Source: Diorhabda sublineata (lineage: Eukaryota; Arthropoda; Insecta; Coleoptera; Chrysomelidae). Taken from it: a DNA stretch of 64,000 nucleotides. The stretch lies in assembly GCF_026230105.1 (NCBI RefSeq), contig NC_079483.1:4085312-4149311 (forward strand), in the 5' to 3' direction. Positions 33,895-45,800 of this stretch are shown in pieces. How positions within the stretch are numbered: position 1 is the stretch's first letter; each line of letters opens with the position of its first letter. The notes beneath the pieces were generated by a model that was not told the DNA's origin, made no database searches, and was given only the letters and a program-made list of their open reading frames with translations. Made by a program: the position numbers and the translations under genes.

Positions 33895-34959
33895 CGAGGA
33901 TGGTCCCAGAAGTACCTGGTCCTAAAAAAAAACACAAAAAATTTGGAAAAAAATATATTTATTATTCAATGTAATCTCCTTTTAGCTCCAGCGTTGTTCA
34001 ATAAACTCGAGACCCTTTTTATGATATTAATCGTCAAGTTCCTCAAAATAGCAATTAACTGCCGACACCACCTCTTCATTGCTAGAAAATCTTTGACCAC
34101 CTATCCATTTTTTCAAGTCAATATTGGCCATTGCAATAACGGATGGGTGAGCTAGTCCATTGTTTTGATGACACAGCGAAATGCGGCCGTATTATTCATT
34201 TCTTCGTACAATAATCGCTGTTGATAGTTTTTTTTAAGATAGTCAACGACGTGCTTTCCAAAAAACAGACACCATGACCTTGCCTGCAGATGGAACGATC
34301 TTTGCTTTATTTGAAGCCGGTTCTCACTTTTCAGTCCATTGTTTTTATTGTTTTTTTGTTTAAGTGGTGAAGTGGTGAACCCAAGTTTCATCCATGGCGC
34401 AAAAATTCCCCTTTATTTCTGTGAAACATTGTCAAACGCTCGATGGAAACATCTTCGCGATGCTGTATTTGAACCATTGTGAGCAAACGCGGCACCCATC
34501 TTGAGCACAGCTTTCTCTTGTCCAATTTTCAGTTAATATGCGATGTTACGCACTTTTTATAATACCTACTATGTCTACTAGCTAGCGCACTTTCAGTTGA
34601 CAATCATCCAGTACCGTTTTGTGAATTTTCTTCAACATTTCTGGAGTCGTCACCTTATTTGGTCGACCACTGCAATGCTGATCCTCGCAGATCGTACGGC
34701 CTCTTTTAAAATCTGCTACCCATTATTTTACTATTGATAAAAAAAGGATTGTATCACATAACGATGACCAATTTTTTCCTTTTGGACAAATTCACTGAAA
34801 ACGTTAACTATTGATGGCTACCTAACAAATACTAAACAATGTGGCGTCTTCAAACTTGAACCACATGCTGTATAGATTATGTACTTTCTAATACTGTGGT
34901 ATTTTAAAGCAATTACCGTCATCTCTAGGTCAGGCCAGGTATTTCTAGGACCCTGCTCG
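33895..34959 (-). mobile_element. Mariner element B, same family as 7922-8875
   Basis: Flanked by TA on both sides; ends CGAGGATGGTCCCAGAAGTA and the inverse of CGAGCAGGGTCCTAGAAATA. The transposase remnant is on the minus strand: segments corresponding to AAGATGGGTGCCGCGTTTGC and GATGTTTCCATCGAGCG near 34500-34440 match element A closely but in opposite orientation. Helix-turn-helix and catalytic regions are present in pieces; frameshifts and stops inactivate it. Confidence 0.88.
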
Positions 34960-35446
34960 TACAAACCTGAATGCGAGAATACTTACACGAAGTACGAAGC
35001 TTCAGATCGAATATTACACCCTTCTGAAGAGATCCAACTACTTCGAAACCGTTCAACTGATTTCGCCTCTCTATGTTTCCCATTGAATAGTATTCAAAGG
35101 ATACAAGATTCCTAATAAGCCTTTTTATATAGCAGTTTTGCTTTTCGGTGCACAATTTTGACAAATAATCGTCGTATATTTGCTTTAGGATATTCTAAAA
35201 ATGTGAAGTGGAGTTAGGATGCTGCTTTCTGACTGCCCTGTCCAATTTCTCCCACAACAAATCAATCGGGTTGAGGTCAGGCGACTGTGACGGTTAAAAC
35301 AATACTTTCAGTATATCCTCAGTTTCCAAATATTTCAAATACTCTTTGCAGAGATTTAAGGAATGCTAGGGATCGTTATCATGCTGGAAGATAAATTTTC
35401 TACTGATCTGATGCTTTTTCCAGTAATTTTTATGTCAAATTATATA

Positions 35447-36529
35447 CAAGGTGTCCAAAAAGAGTATCGGGTATTTGTTTCCGCGCCACATTCGAAACGG
35501 AGCGACGAAAGGGAGCTGGGAGGGGTTCGTGGCCATTTTGTGGAGTTTTAGTCACGATGGAACAGTACGAGCGTATTATCGTAACGATGATTCAATAGTG
35601 AGTGCTCAACGTCTGTATCGTACGGAATATCGTACATGCCACGCGCCAAGTAACGATAGCATTAGGAAATGGATCGGGATGTTCTATACAGGTGCGACAG
35701 TTAAAATTCAAAACTCTGGTCGCCCTCAAAAAATCGTCCTTACATTTGATTTTGAAGGAATATTTGCATTTAAAAACTTATAAAATTCAATTGGTTCAAG
35801 AATTGAAGGATTCGGATTATGCTAATCGACTGAAATGATGCAGCGACTTAACAACTTTGAAAACATACTGTTCAGAGACGAAGCAAATTTTCACGTGAAT
35901 GGTCATGTTAATAAGCAGATTTGTCGGTACTGGGCAGTCGAGAATCCGAGACGAAAGTATGAACGAGCCCTACACAGCCCAAAGGTCGTTGTTTGGGCCG
36001 CTATGTCTGCTAAAGGAATTATTGGTCATTATTTTCATGACCGTAACTACGATATGTTGCGAAATTTTTTAGTTAGGTTAGGTCCCAGAGTTGCAGGAGT
36101 TTGCAGGTTTCAACTCAAGAACGTGGATCCAGTAAGATGGGGCCATTTGCCATACCTTAAATGACTCGATTGTGAATGAATTATTCCCTAATAAAGTCAT
36201 TTCGCGAAGGGGTAACTTCAACTAGCTTCCCAGAAGCCCCGACCTTAGCCCGCTTGACTATTTTGTATGGGGATACCTTAAAAGTAAGATTTATCAAAAT
36301 AATCCAACGAACCTAATCCAATCGAAGGAAAATATCAGGTCAGAAATGGCAGCAATATCAAGAGCTTTGTGTCGACGTGTTATTGCCAATCTTCGTTGCC
36401 GTTTAGAAGAGTGCCAGCAACGTAACGGTCATCATATGGTATCAATAAACAATAAAAGTTTTTATTGCTTATAAATATTTTTTGTTTACTTGAACTTACA
36501 AATACCCGATACCCTTTCTGGACACCTTG
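35447..36529 (+). mobile_element. IS630/mariner-type element nested in Tc1
   Basis: Ends CAAGGTGTCCAAAAAGAGTA and its inverse, flanked by TA on both sides; inverted repeats of about 30 bp with few mismatches. The plus strand encodes a decayed transposase: GTVRAYYRNDDSIVSAQRLY and SNDSIRKWIGMFYTGATVK (DNA-binding half), FRDEANFHVNGHVNKQICRY with the first catalytic Asp, KVVVWAAMSAKGIIGHYF, and near 36185-36450 LFPNKVISRRG, LPRSPDLSPLDYFVWGYLKS and ALCRRVIANLRCRLEECQQR. The segment holding the second Asp is scrambled. Stops and frameshifts make it inactive. Confidence 0.92.
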
Positions 36530-36739
36530 TACCAAGGCCCAAGTAAAACATTTATTCAATAAAACTGCTTTCTTTTTGACATTCAACAATAAGTCAAATT
36601 CAAAATGAACTTCACACTTTGAATATTTCTTCTTTTTTAAAAATGACTACAATTTTTAATAGGTTTCTAGTTGCCCTTCCTCCAAAACATCATCGAGCCT
36701 CCGCCGTGTTTTATAGTCGGTTTCAGTGGCTGTCGGATC

Positions 36740-37445
36740 CAATTTGACTTTTCCACTTGCGCAGCACAATCCAGCCTTTCCTCTTTTGAACTTGCGTTAA
36801 GTCGTCATTGGTCCAATATCTAAATTTTCATCATCACTGTAGTTCGCAGTGGGATCATATTGGAATTATATTATTATATTTTGTCTTTCTTCGCTTAAGT
36901 TCTGTGAATACACTTGTTGCTGGCTTGCATGTCTTGTGCGGCGGCCGATGTTCGCATCTCTAGGCATTTTGGACTATGGACTGAATTTAACCTCAAATGC
37001 ACAATCCACATAATTTACACAGTTCAACTTACCACCTTAAAGACAAATGCCTGCTATTGAAATTGAATAAAAATTTGCACAATACACGTGATTGATTTGA
37101 TGGTTTCCAATTGAAATGTTAGGAAACGAATAACTTATTTTTTTGACTTTTTTTTCACAATTTCACAATGAACACAATACCGGTTTGTCGCATAAAATTA
37201 ACTGAGCAGAGAACAATGAGTAGCTGTCAAACAATGTATCACGCACCGGCGCCATCTACCTAAAATATTGGTTTGTAGTACATGCTATGTATCAGAGATA
37301 GCGCTGTATGTGAAAAAAGATTTTCCCGCTTTTCTGTTGAAATTTTTCCTGAATTTTCTTTTCTCTAAACCGTGGAAATCGGTTCGTGCGTTCTGGAGTT
37401 ATAGCGTCAGGAAGGAAAACCCGACTTATTTTTATATAGTAGATT
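36740..37445. mobile_element. Unidentified insertion inside the Tc1 element
   Basis: About 0.7 kb separates Tc1 blocks that should be adjacent (FVRRSKEERMRDS and KPTIKHGGGS). The right part reads TTCGTGCGTTCTGGAGTTAT and GACTTATTTTTATATAGTAG, a phrase style I associate with ends of insect mobile elements. No domain recognised; exact boundaries uncertain. Confidence 0.45.
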
Positions 37446-38249
37446 ACACATGAGTCTCTCATCCGTTCTTCCTTTGACCTTCGCACAAACTCTACTCTTA
37501 GGCCCAAAAAACCTCATACTTTGACTCATCACTCCATAAAACTCTCTCCCACTCTTCATGCATTTTCAGCTCACTGCAAGGTCTTAATTTTACTTTGATG
37601 TCTTAAGAGAGGTTTCTTCACTGCGTCCTTTCCAAAAAGATCAGCTTCTCTCAATTTCTTTTTCACTGTAGAAGTACTGAAAGGCAGATCCCTAGATTCT
37701 TTGATCTGAGCTACTACCTCTGGGTTCGTGAATCGTCGATCATTTTTACTGATCAATGTAATACATTCATCTTCAGCGATTATCTTTTTTTGGGGCCACC
37801 TTGAAGGTTTTCTATCGCTCAAACTGCTGGTGGATGCATATTTTTTGACGTTGTAGTACACGGTACGTTGAGGTTACTTTTGCGATTAAAGTACGAAGTT
37901 CAACAGACAGTTCCTTGGTATTACCCATTTTGAAACTTAATAGGTCTGAATTTGCGAGAACGAAAACGAATTTTACAAAAGTTGTCTTGGTCCGTAAAAT
38001 ATTGATCACCATGTTGCGTTTCACAGGGCTAACTGGGACTAAACTACAATCATAAACACTGAAGAAATAATTTACAATTGAAGAATAACAAACAAACCAG
38101 CCGGTTCCTGTAATTTTAACTTGTTGCACCGACAAAATTTAAACATTTTTGCTTTGTTAAACACCGTTTCGAGGCTCCGTTTGCCAATATGACAAACATT
38201 TTGCGGGGCAGTGTCGGATTATCGAATTTGTCGGATTATAGAGTACTGC

Positions 38250-39447
38250 CGAAGACCCCCAATAGTCCGGGATTTTTTACAAAAGAGTACCTTATAATCC
38301 GACAAATTACAGATCCAATGATAAGATTCTATATGTTATACATATATGTATGTGTACTCTGAAGTACAAATAATTGCTTGCATTTTATTATAAAATTAAC
38401 GTCATTAATGCTATAAACTTACAAAAAAATTTGTAATAACTTTAGATTAAGAATTATGTAATTGTGTACAAACAAATGTACATATGTACTAAGATAATCA
38501 AAAATTATGAATCAATCAATTTATGAAGCAAGAAAATATTGATCAATTTTCTCGCAAACGCGAGATGGACGCTTTATCCCCCAGTCTTCTCAAAAGTAGA
38601 AGTTCGTTGTAAGATGCACCATTCTCTTCAGCCCTTTGCAAACCGACGTTAATTGCATCTTGTGCTGTCACTTGCGGAATTGTGGTTGCAATCCTGATAC
38701 CTAACAAAAGTTTTGTTAGGTATCACACACTAAAAAAGCATTGATTCGTCTGCATTGAACACCTGTGACGGGTTAAGATTTAAATCTTTCATCCTTTGCA
38801 AAAATATTAGTTTAAATGGCTCTATGCAGGTGGTATCATTAGAAAGTTTCTCTCCTGTAATAGTCATTAAACGTATGCCATGACGTTCTAGCCATCGCTT
38901 ACTAGCCACAAAATCATTTTTTATTATTATTTCCTTATAAAAATATTTAACTTTCATAGTCCCGAAATGGACGCATACCTATTCCTTTCCTGAAGAAACC
39001 ACATGTATAAAGCTTCTTCCACTTCTGGATGTTCAGCGTTCTTGCTGTCATAAATTGTAGATCGGCCTTCGCCGTATTCACTTGCTAAACTACTAAAAGA
39101 TTCGTTACGATTTAGGCGGTCTAAAATATCACATTTTTCTTCAATTGTCAGTGTTTTGTGCTTTCGCTTCTGGGCTTGTGACAACATTACTAGGTACGAA
39201 TACGTAATACACAATAAATAAACAGTAAACAATGAACACACGCTAGACCGCACCGCTATCTTCGTATGCAGTCAAATTCAAGCTAAGCAATCAGAATCAA
39301 AACAATACCCTACGCGTCGAGCACAATAGCTAGTGGTAGTGCGTACAAGTTTATAACTTGTTCAATCATGCATTAGCGAAGATTGTCAAACAAATAATCA
39401 ATACATGGGCCGGATAAGACAGGGGCCGGATTACCGGGGGTCCACTG
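38250..39447 (-). mobile_element. Tigger/pogo-type element, decayed
   Basis: The right end, read inward, is CAGTGGACCCCCGGTAATCC, flanked by TA; the left end near 38253 is a worn version (TACTGCCGAAGACCCCCAAT). The minus strand encodes AQKRKHKTLTIEEKCDILDR and SLASEYGEGRSTIYD (39180-39050), the CENP-B/psq N-terminal helix-turn-helix, then EVEEALYMWFLQERNRYASI, the second DNA-binding half, and SKRWLERHGIRLMTITGEKLS, MKDLNLNPSQVFNADESMLF (38910-38733), reaching the first catalytic Asp (NADES). The remainder of the catalytic domain is missing, so it is a deletion derivative. Confidence 0.88.
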
Positions 39448-39648
39448 TATTACGAATATTTTAAAGTTTCTTTTTAGTATAAATAAAACATAAAATAACT
39501 TTTCATTTATCAAAATTTTGTCGCCGAAATGTTTGGTGGGGAAAATATAATAACTTAGCTGCATGATTGATAATCACATGTCAAAATTTCTCTCCTGCTT
39601 CTGATGTTTCTATCAATGAAATTCCGAACTAAAATTTTTTTATTTCAG

Positions 39649-39898
39649 TGCTGATCCACCGACACCGTCATCGCTTACGTATCATTCACCTCATCCACCT
39701 TGTTACCGTAGGATGTCCACATCACCATCAGCTGTACCATTGGATCTCGGGGTGAGCTGATCCCAAATAAAATGGCCACCGATATGCGGTCCCCTAACGT
39801 TTCCGTCACACCCATCAATGTAGAGCCTTACCCTTCTCCAGGAGAACCACCGCAAAGGGCAAGGAGCGCTCCTCATCCAGCAACCTTGATTTCAAATG
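39649..39898 (+). CDS. Hr39: Hr39 exon 1 (first coding exon seen)
   Basis: Acceptor TATTTCAG before 39649, donor ATG/GTAATA after 39898. ATG 39772 is in strong context (AAAATGG) and begins MATDMRSPNVSVTPI, similar to the fly NVSVTNI segment, then PYPSPGEPPQRARS. Upstream in the same exon another frame (39650-39757) encodes DPPTPSSLTYHSPHPP and MSTSPSAVPLDLG, ending at TGA 39758-39760. That frame looks like coding sequence and contains an internal donor, GGG/GTGAGC, at 39752. Untranslated upstream exons must exist. Confidence 0.85.
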
Positions 39899-42800
39899 GT
39901 AATATTTTTATATAAATATCTTCAATTTTTCATTTCTATGACCGTTTTGTATGTTTTTCTTAAAAAATCGTCTCTTTTGATAAAAAATTACTTAAAAAAA
40001 GTGAAAATTGACAGCCAAAACTGTTATTGTTCATAATCAAATTGTGCCTGTTTTTATGCAACATTGAGACAAAACATATCTATACAGGGTGTCTCGCGAC
40101 GTATTAAAACTATCTGTATATGGCAAAATACTTATAGTAAAACCATGAAAATTTCTACGTTTGGATTATCGGATACGATCTTTTTAACTAAAATATTTTC
40201 AAAGATGGCCGACTTCCGGTTCTACCGTAACATTGTTATTTTAAATGGAACACCCTTTATATTAATACATTTTTGAAATCTACGTAAAATTTTAGTATAC
40301 TTATATCTGAAAACTTTTTCCTATTAATGCATACTTTTTGAGGTATTAATTTTTTTGTAGAAAATTTAACCGTTATAAATTATTTTTTTACGAGGATACC
40401 CTTAAAGATATGAAAATGGTTTCTATTCGGTTGCTTTTAGCAAGATCAGACGTATTTGAATCTACGTTGAAAAATCTTTCGTTTTATACAGGGTGTGTAC
40501 AAAAAGTGCTCAAAGTTTAACTTCATAAAAATCAAATTTCTTTATTTTTTCAAATAGAACCACCCGTTTTTTTTTCTGTTTTAATGCATTTAGGGGTAAA
40601 AAATACGGCAAATACAAATTATCTTGACAAGATAAAGAAAAATACTTTTTCATTTCTTAGTGCTTGTATCAAAGGGTCAGAATAAAATTTAGATCACACC
40701 TGCATCTCTAAAAATTTACAGAGTACATTTAATATCTGGATAACGGTAAGGTTTAGGTATAGGAAAGTATACGTGAATTTGCCTTATTTTCTACCCCTGA
40801 ATACATTAAAATAGAAAAAACCGGGTGGTTCTATTTAAAAAAATCAAGAAATTTGATATTTATGAAGTTGAACTTTGAACACTTTTATACACACCCTGTA
40901 TAAAATGAAAGATTTTTCAACATAGATTCAAATACATCTGACCTTGCTAAAAGCAACCTAACCCAACCATTTTCATATATTTAAGGGTATCCTCGTAAAA
41001 AAATAATTTATAAGGGTCTACAACTGTAAAATTTTTTACAAAAAAGTTAATAACTCAAAAAGTATGCATTTTTCGAAAAACGTTTTTGGACAAAAGTATA
41101 CTAAAATTTTACGTAGATTTCAAAAATGTATTAATATACAGGGTGTTCCATTTAAAATAACAAATTTACAGTCGGCCATATTTGAAATTATTTTAGTTAA
41201 AAAGATCGTATCCGAAAACCCAAACGTAGAAATTTTCATGATTTTACTATAAGTATTTGCCATATACATATAGTTTTAACTCGTCGTGGGACACCCTGTA
41301 TACAGTTAGAATAAGTAAAAAAATTTCTCAGTCATCCTTTATGCAACAGGGAGTACCACTCTCTACTCTCCTGGATTGAATTACCTTACCTGACATACAT
41401 TTTCCTTTTGCAAATGATCTGATTTAATTCAAATTGAGCTGATGTAATGTAAGGTAGATCAGTATTCGTTCCCTGGCTGAAAAATTGATGGAAGCAAATG
41501 TTTAATTATTTTTTTTTTTGTAAATAGGAATAGTAGATGTTTTAGACAGCTCCGATGCCGAAGTTGCAAGGATAGATTTCCAATCTGTCAATATGAGATC
41601 AAAAAAAACTCGAGAGGACATTCCGAGGCCGATGAGTTGGGAAGGCGAACTTTCTGATGGAGAAAGAGACGGGATGTGCATGGATGAAGAAAATTCAGCA
41701 CAGGTAATGTTTTCTTCTTATTTTTATTCAATCTTTCAAATATTTCTTGGAAAATGACGGACACGGACACACATTTTTTCTTTTTTTACTCGGGGACTGA
41801 CTTTTCATTTTTTTTTTACAAGAGCAGTTTAGCCAACATTATTCTTGACGAATTTATTGATACCAACTTAAACTTAACAGTTCCAATAGTATACAAGGTA
41901 TCAATTTGACAAAATACTTTATATTTTGGCTTCTATAATAAATTTAAAAATATGCAAAACTACTTAAACGTCACTTCAATGCTTTAACTTAAGCGTTTAT
42001 TAGTTTTTTTAATGGTATTTACATTTCAACAACGAACTGAAATCATTTCACTACAGAGTAAGTAAAACTTTGTGAAAAATTAATCTGCAGCTTTTTACGG
42101 AGAGTTAGACACAATATCCAAAAAAGGAAACCATTTGGTCAGAACAATTTGAGGCATTATTGCGAGCCACACATATTTGGACTGTTTAGTTCACACCAGT
42201 CAATTGACATGTTTGACATGAAGTGTTAAAACGTGATTCCCTCATAGATAAATATATTGTAATTATTATTCATGCAATGTGGAAAGCATGTTAATTGGGA
42301 ATGATTACTACTACCTCTGGCACTACAGCTCTCGAAGAGCCTTGAACTCATCCACCACATTCCTCCAGTCATCACAGTCCAGCGCTCGGCGTCTCTACCC
42401 CTCTCACACCTCGCTATCGAAGGTCCTCTCCGACATCATCCAGCCATCATTGGCGCGTTCGTCCAGGCAGTCGCCGACCCTCGGGTTTCAGCTCACCGCG
42501 CTTCTCAGGCGTACGCTCCAAGTGACCTAGCCATCTGAGTCTGGCCCTCTTGACTTTTGTCACCATATTTAGACTGTTTAGCTAACCAGCAGTCTATTGA
42601 CATGTCTGATATGAAGAGTCAAAGAGTGATTGTCCCATAGATAAATTGAATGTAATTTTTTTTTATGCAACGTGGGTAACATCGTAATTTGATGCAGAAT
42701 TATAGAGGAAGTTTTCAATCAAAAGCATTGTTTTGTTTTATACAAAACATATTAATCAGATTTTATTACGAAATTTTATATTATATTTTTATATAGGAAA

Positions 42801-45800
42801 TTTTTTAGGTACCTGAAAATCTTTCGCTTCCTCAATCAAAACCGCCCTCGATAAGCGATTCAAAAGATAGCCCTATTCTCAGACTGAAGCAGCCTCCTAT
42901 GGGAAACTATTCGTTGCATAGTACCCCCAGTAACTCACCGCTACTTAGCCAACGACATCCTGTAACAGGTTTGTATTCATATGTTATTTGTTGTAAATTA
43001 AATTGTTAAAAAAATCTCACTCACTTCTAAAGATTTTAGTTTTTAAAACAAATTATGAGTTCCCCATAAAGCACATAGTTCATAACAGAATCATGGACCG
43101 TTAAGCACATATGCCACTTGAAATTACCAAAAGCTGATCGGACGCTTTTGCTTGAACCTTTGCATGAATTAGGATTTAGAAACTGCGATTGCTTGGTTCA
43201 GCTTCCAGATAGAGAGCAAATTATAGCTCCAGTCACTGCATCAATCTTGCAACTATTCTTTCGTGAAGTCAGTATCTGCTTGTGCAGCTTTACAGCTTTA
43301 GGAACCAACTCGATGTTCAATGAGCGTAGAACCAGGGATTATGATCCACTTTTCCCGATACACCCAATACCGACGAACGCGGCTATACTGAGACTACAAC
43401 TGCCTTCACCTTTACTCAAGAGGAACACATGAGAGCATCAAACGCGATGAGAACTGGTAAGGCACCGAGCCCAGACGAGATACCGGCCGATATTCTTCAA
43501 TTAATGGTCAAAGTGAGATCCTCCTGGACCTGTACAACAAGTTTATGACAACAGGCACCTTCCGGCGACCGCTGAAAGGTACGGAGGCTAGTTCTTTTTC
43601 CCAATGGCAAAGGTGACCCACCGACCCACTAGATATAAGGAATGCCTTCAACTCGACAAGGTGGGTGGACATCCTAGAGGCACTTAAAGACCTCTTCGGG
43701 ATCCCATACTATATGACATAAGTGGGGAGAAAGAGACGAATAATTTACGACGACAGAAGGACAGGTGATTAGACAAATTACCGCAGGGATCGCTTAAGGA
43801 TCTATACTGGGACAGGACCTATGGGATAGACTATTTTAGACTGGAATTGCCTCTTAGCGTGCTTCTCGTTGCTTACGCCGATGAAATCATAGTTGTGATC
43901 ACTTAACAATCTGCAGAACTGAGCTGATGTTTCTTACAAGGAAACGGATAGACAAGACTGCACATTGAGATCGGGACGGACGAAATAGAGTCTAGATGAA
44001 AAATAAAGTTATTGGGACTGACCTTAGATACAAAGATGTCTTTCTTGTCCCACATACGAAAGACAGTTCAAAAAGCGGCCGAGAGGACAGCATTTTTGAT
44101 CCGCTTAATAGCAAATATTAAAGGACCACTGCTGGAGAAACGAAAGCTGCTGATGGCGACAACTCACTCAAATCTTCTGTATGGAGCGGAGATCTGGTCA
44201 GACGCCCTGAGAATAAAGAAACACTGCCAAACGATGACGATCGTACAGAGACAAGGTGCACTGAGAATCGCCAGCTCCTACCGGACTGTCTCTGCACAAG
44301 TTATCCTAGTGGCTGCAGGTATAATTCCTATGGACCTCCTGGCTTTTGAGAATAAGAGGATAAACAGAAGCAGCTCAGATATAACACGACAGGATGCGGC
44401 AACAATCGGACGCACTAGAACGACTCAGATGATGCCAAATACTCGTTCTTCGTATGTAACTACTGGAAGAGCTTGCGAGAGGAAGTAGAGGAAACTGTCG
44501 GCAGAATAAATCCTGATAATATCGTCCAGGTGGCGCTGTAAAAGGTAGAATGTTGGCCAATGGTTGCTACATAATATACAGAGAGAATTCTTAAGCAAAA
44601 GATTGTAGACGGCTGCCTGGTTTAACGATATCACATAAACGTAACGAATTGAGCATCATACACGGAAAGACTCACCAACCAGAAGTAATAGTCCCTGGTT
44701 GGACGGAGATAACAGAAGTTGGCGGCTTAGTAGGTAAACTACGGGAGTCCCCACCTTGATCTCCTAGTTTGAAACCCTGTTTGGAGAAGATTAGAAACCG
44801 AAGATACTATTGATGTTGTGTTGTCTCGGCCTTGTCAAAAGCACCTTTAGATATAGGTAGAAACTGATGCTTTAGGAATAGTGGGTTTCCGTTCCTGTTT
44901 GATTGGAGCCCACGGGAGGAAGAGGATAATTTGTCATGGTTCCTGATCTTGCATGGACCTTGGAATTTTGACAGGTTTCTCACAGGCATTGTTTACTATA
45001 CTTGATTAAAGAGCTCCGGTACCTTTATACTGATCTTGTGAGGATCTTGGAATTTCGCCAGATTTCTTCATCCTGATTTTGTAAGGATCTGGGAATTTCG
45101 CCAGGTTTCCTGCAGGCATTGCTTACTATACCTGATTAGAGAGCTCAGGTACCATTCATCCCTTGGCACGGTTGCTTCCACATTGGATTAAGCCCATAAA
45201 CATGGGCCGTCCTTTACACCCCCCTACTCATGCCCACGTAGGCGCGACCGAAGGGGGCAGTCACTGCACTCCCTCACTAACGTTAAGATCCAAACCATAC
45301 AAAAACTTTTACTGGTGGCTACAGAAATTATCAAAATAGTGTCTCAATTGCGTTAATTGTGGACAAAGTTCTTAATGACTGAATCAACTGTGAATTGTAA
45401 ACAAAAGTATAAGTAAAAAAGTTTCCGAAATGTCAATATTGTGTGAGGTATTAAATCAAGAACATCAGTCATCAATTGTCTTGTACCCGTTCGATTTTGA
45501 ACGCAAAAAAACCAATATGGAGGACTCCACAAGCGTATTATGTATGGAAACGACGAGCGAATTGGTTCGTCAAAAACAAGCTCGCTTCTGCTTCAACACA
45601 GCTTTTTTTTCGTCTAAAGACAATGCAGTGAACTTTTCACAATCGGTAACAATATTACTGACTTTACTTCGGGTCTACTGGCCACCTTTTTTTAGTCCTC
45701 TAGGTTGAATTAGAGGTTGATTTTATTTCACCTTTAGTCTATGTTGATATGATTATTTATAAAATATTATTTAGTTTTCTAATGACATTTTGATATTTAT

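Larger units (their letters stand above)
35160..38140 (-). mobile_element. Tc1-like element, twice interrupted
   Basis: Minus strand. The N-terminal part starts at ATG 37927 with MGNTKELSVELRTLIAK, then ISKNDRRFTNPEVVAQIKES and FSTSTVKKKLREADLFG (37770-37620), the paired helix-turn-helix region; then WERVLWSDESKYEVF-like codons and FVRRSKEERMRDS (37530-37460). After about 0.7 kb of other DNA it resumes with KPTIKHGGGSMMFW (36720-36675). An IS630-type element (35447-36529) then splits it, and the C-terminal part follows at 35440-35170: QHDNDP, CKEYLKYLETEDILK, SPDLNPIDLLWEKLDRAVRK. Order and strand agree, so this was one element. Confidence 0.85.

Noticed and set aside
38209..38250. CAGTGTCGGATTATCGAATT as the left end of the Tigger element
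   Set aside because: It lacks an adjoining TA and does not mirror the right end; the TACTGCCGAAGACCCCC sequence just inside is the better match.
45430..45708. 92-codon plus-strand frame after the R1-like remnant
   Set aside because: No recognised domain; probably retrotransposon or intron noise.
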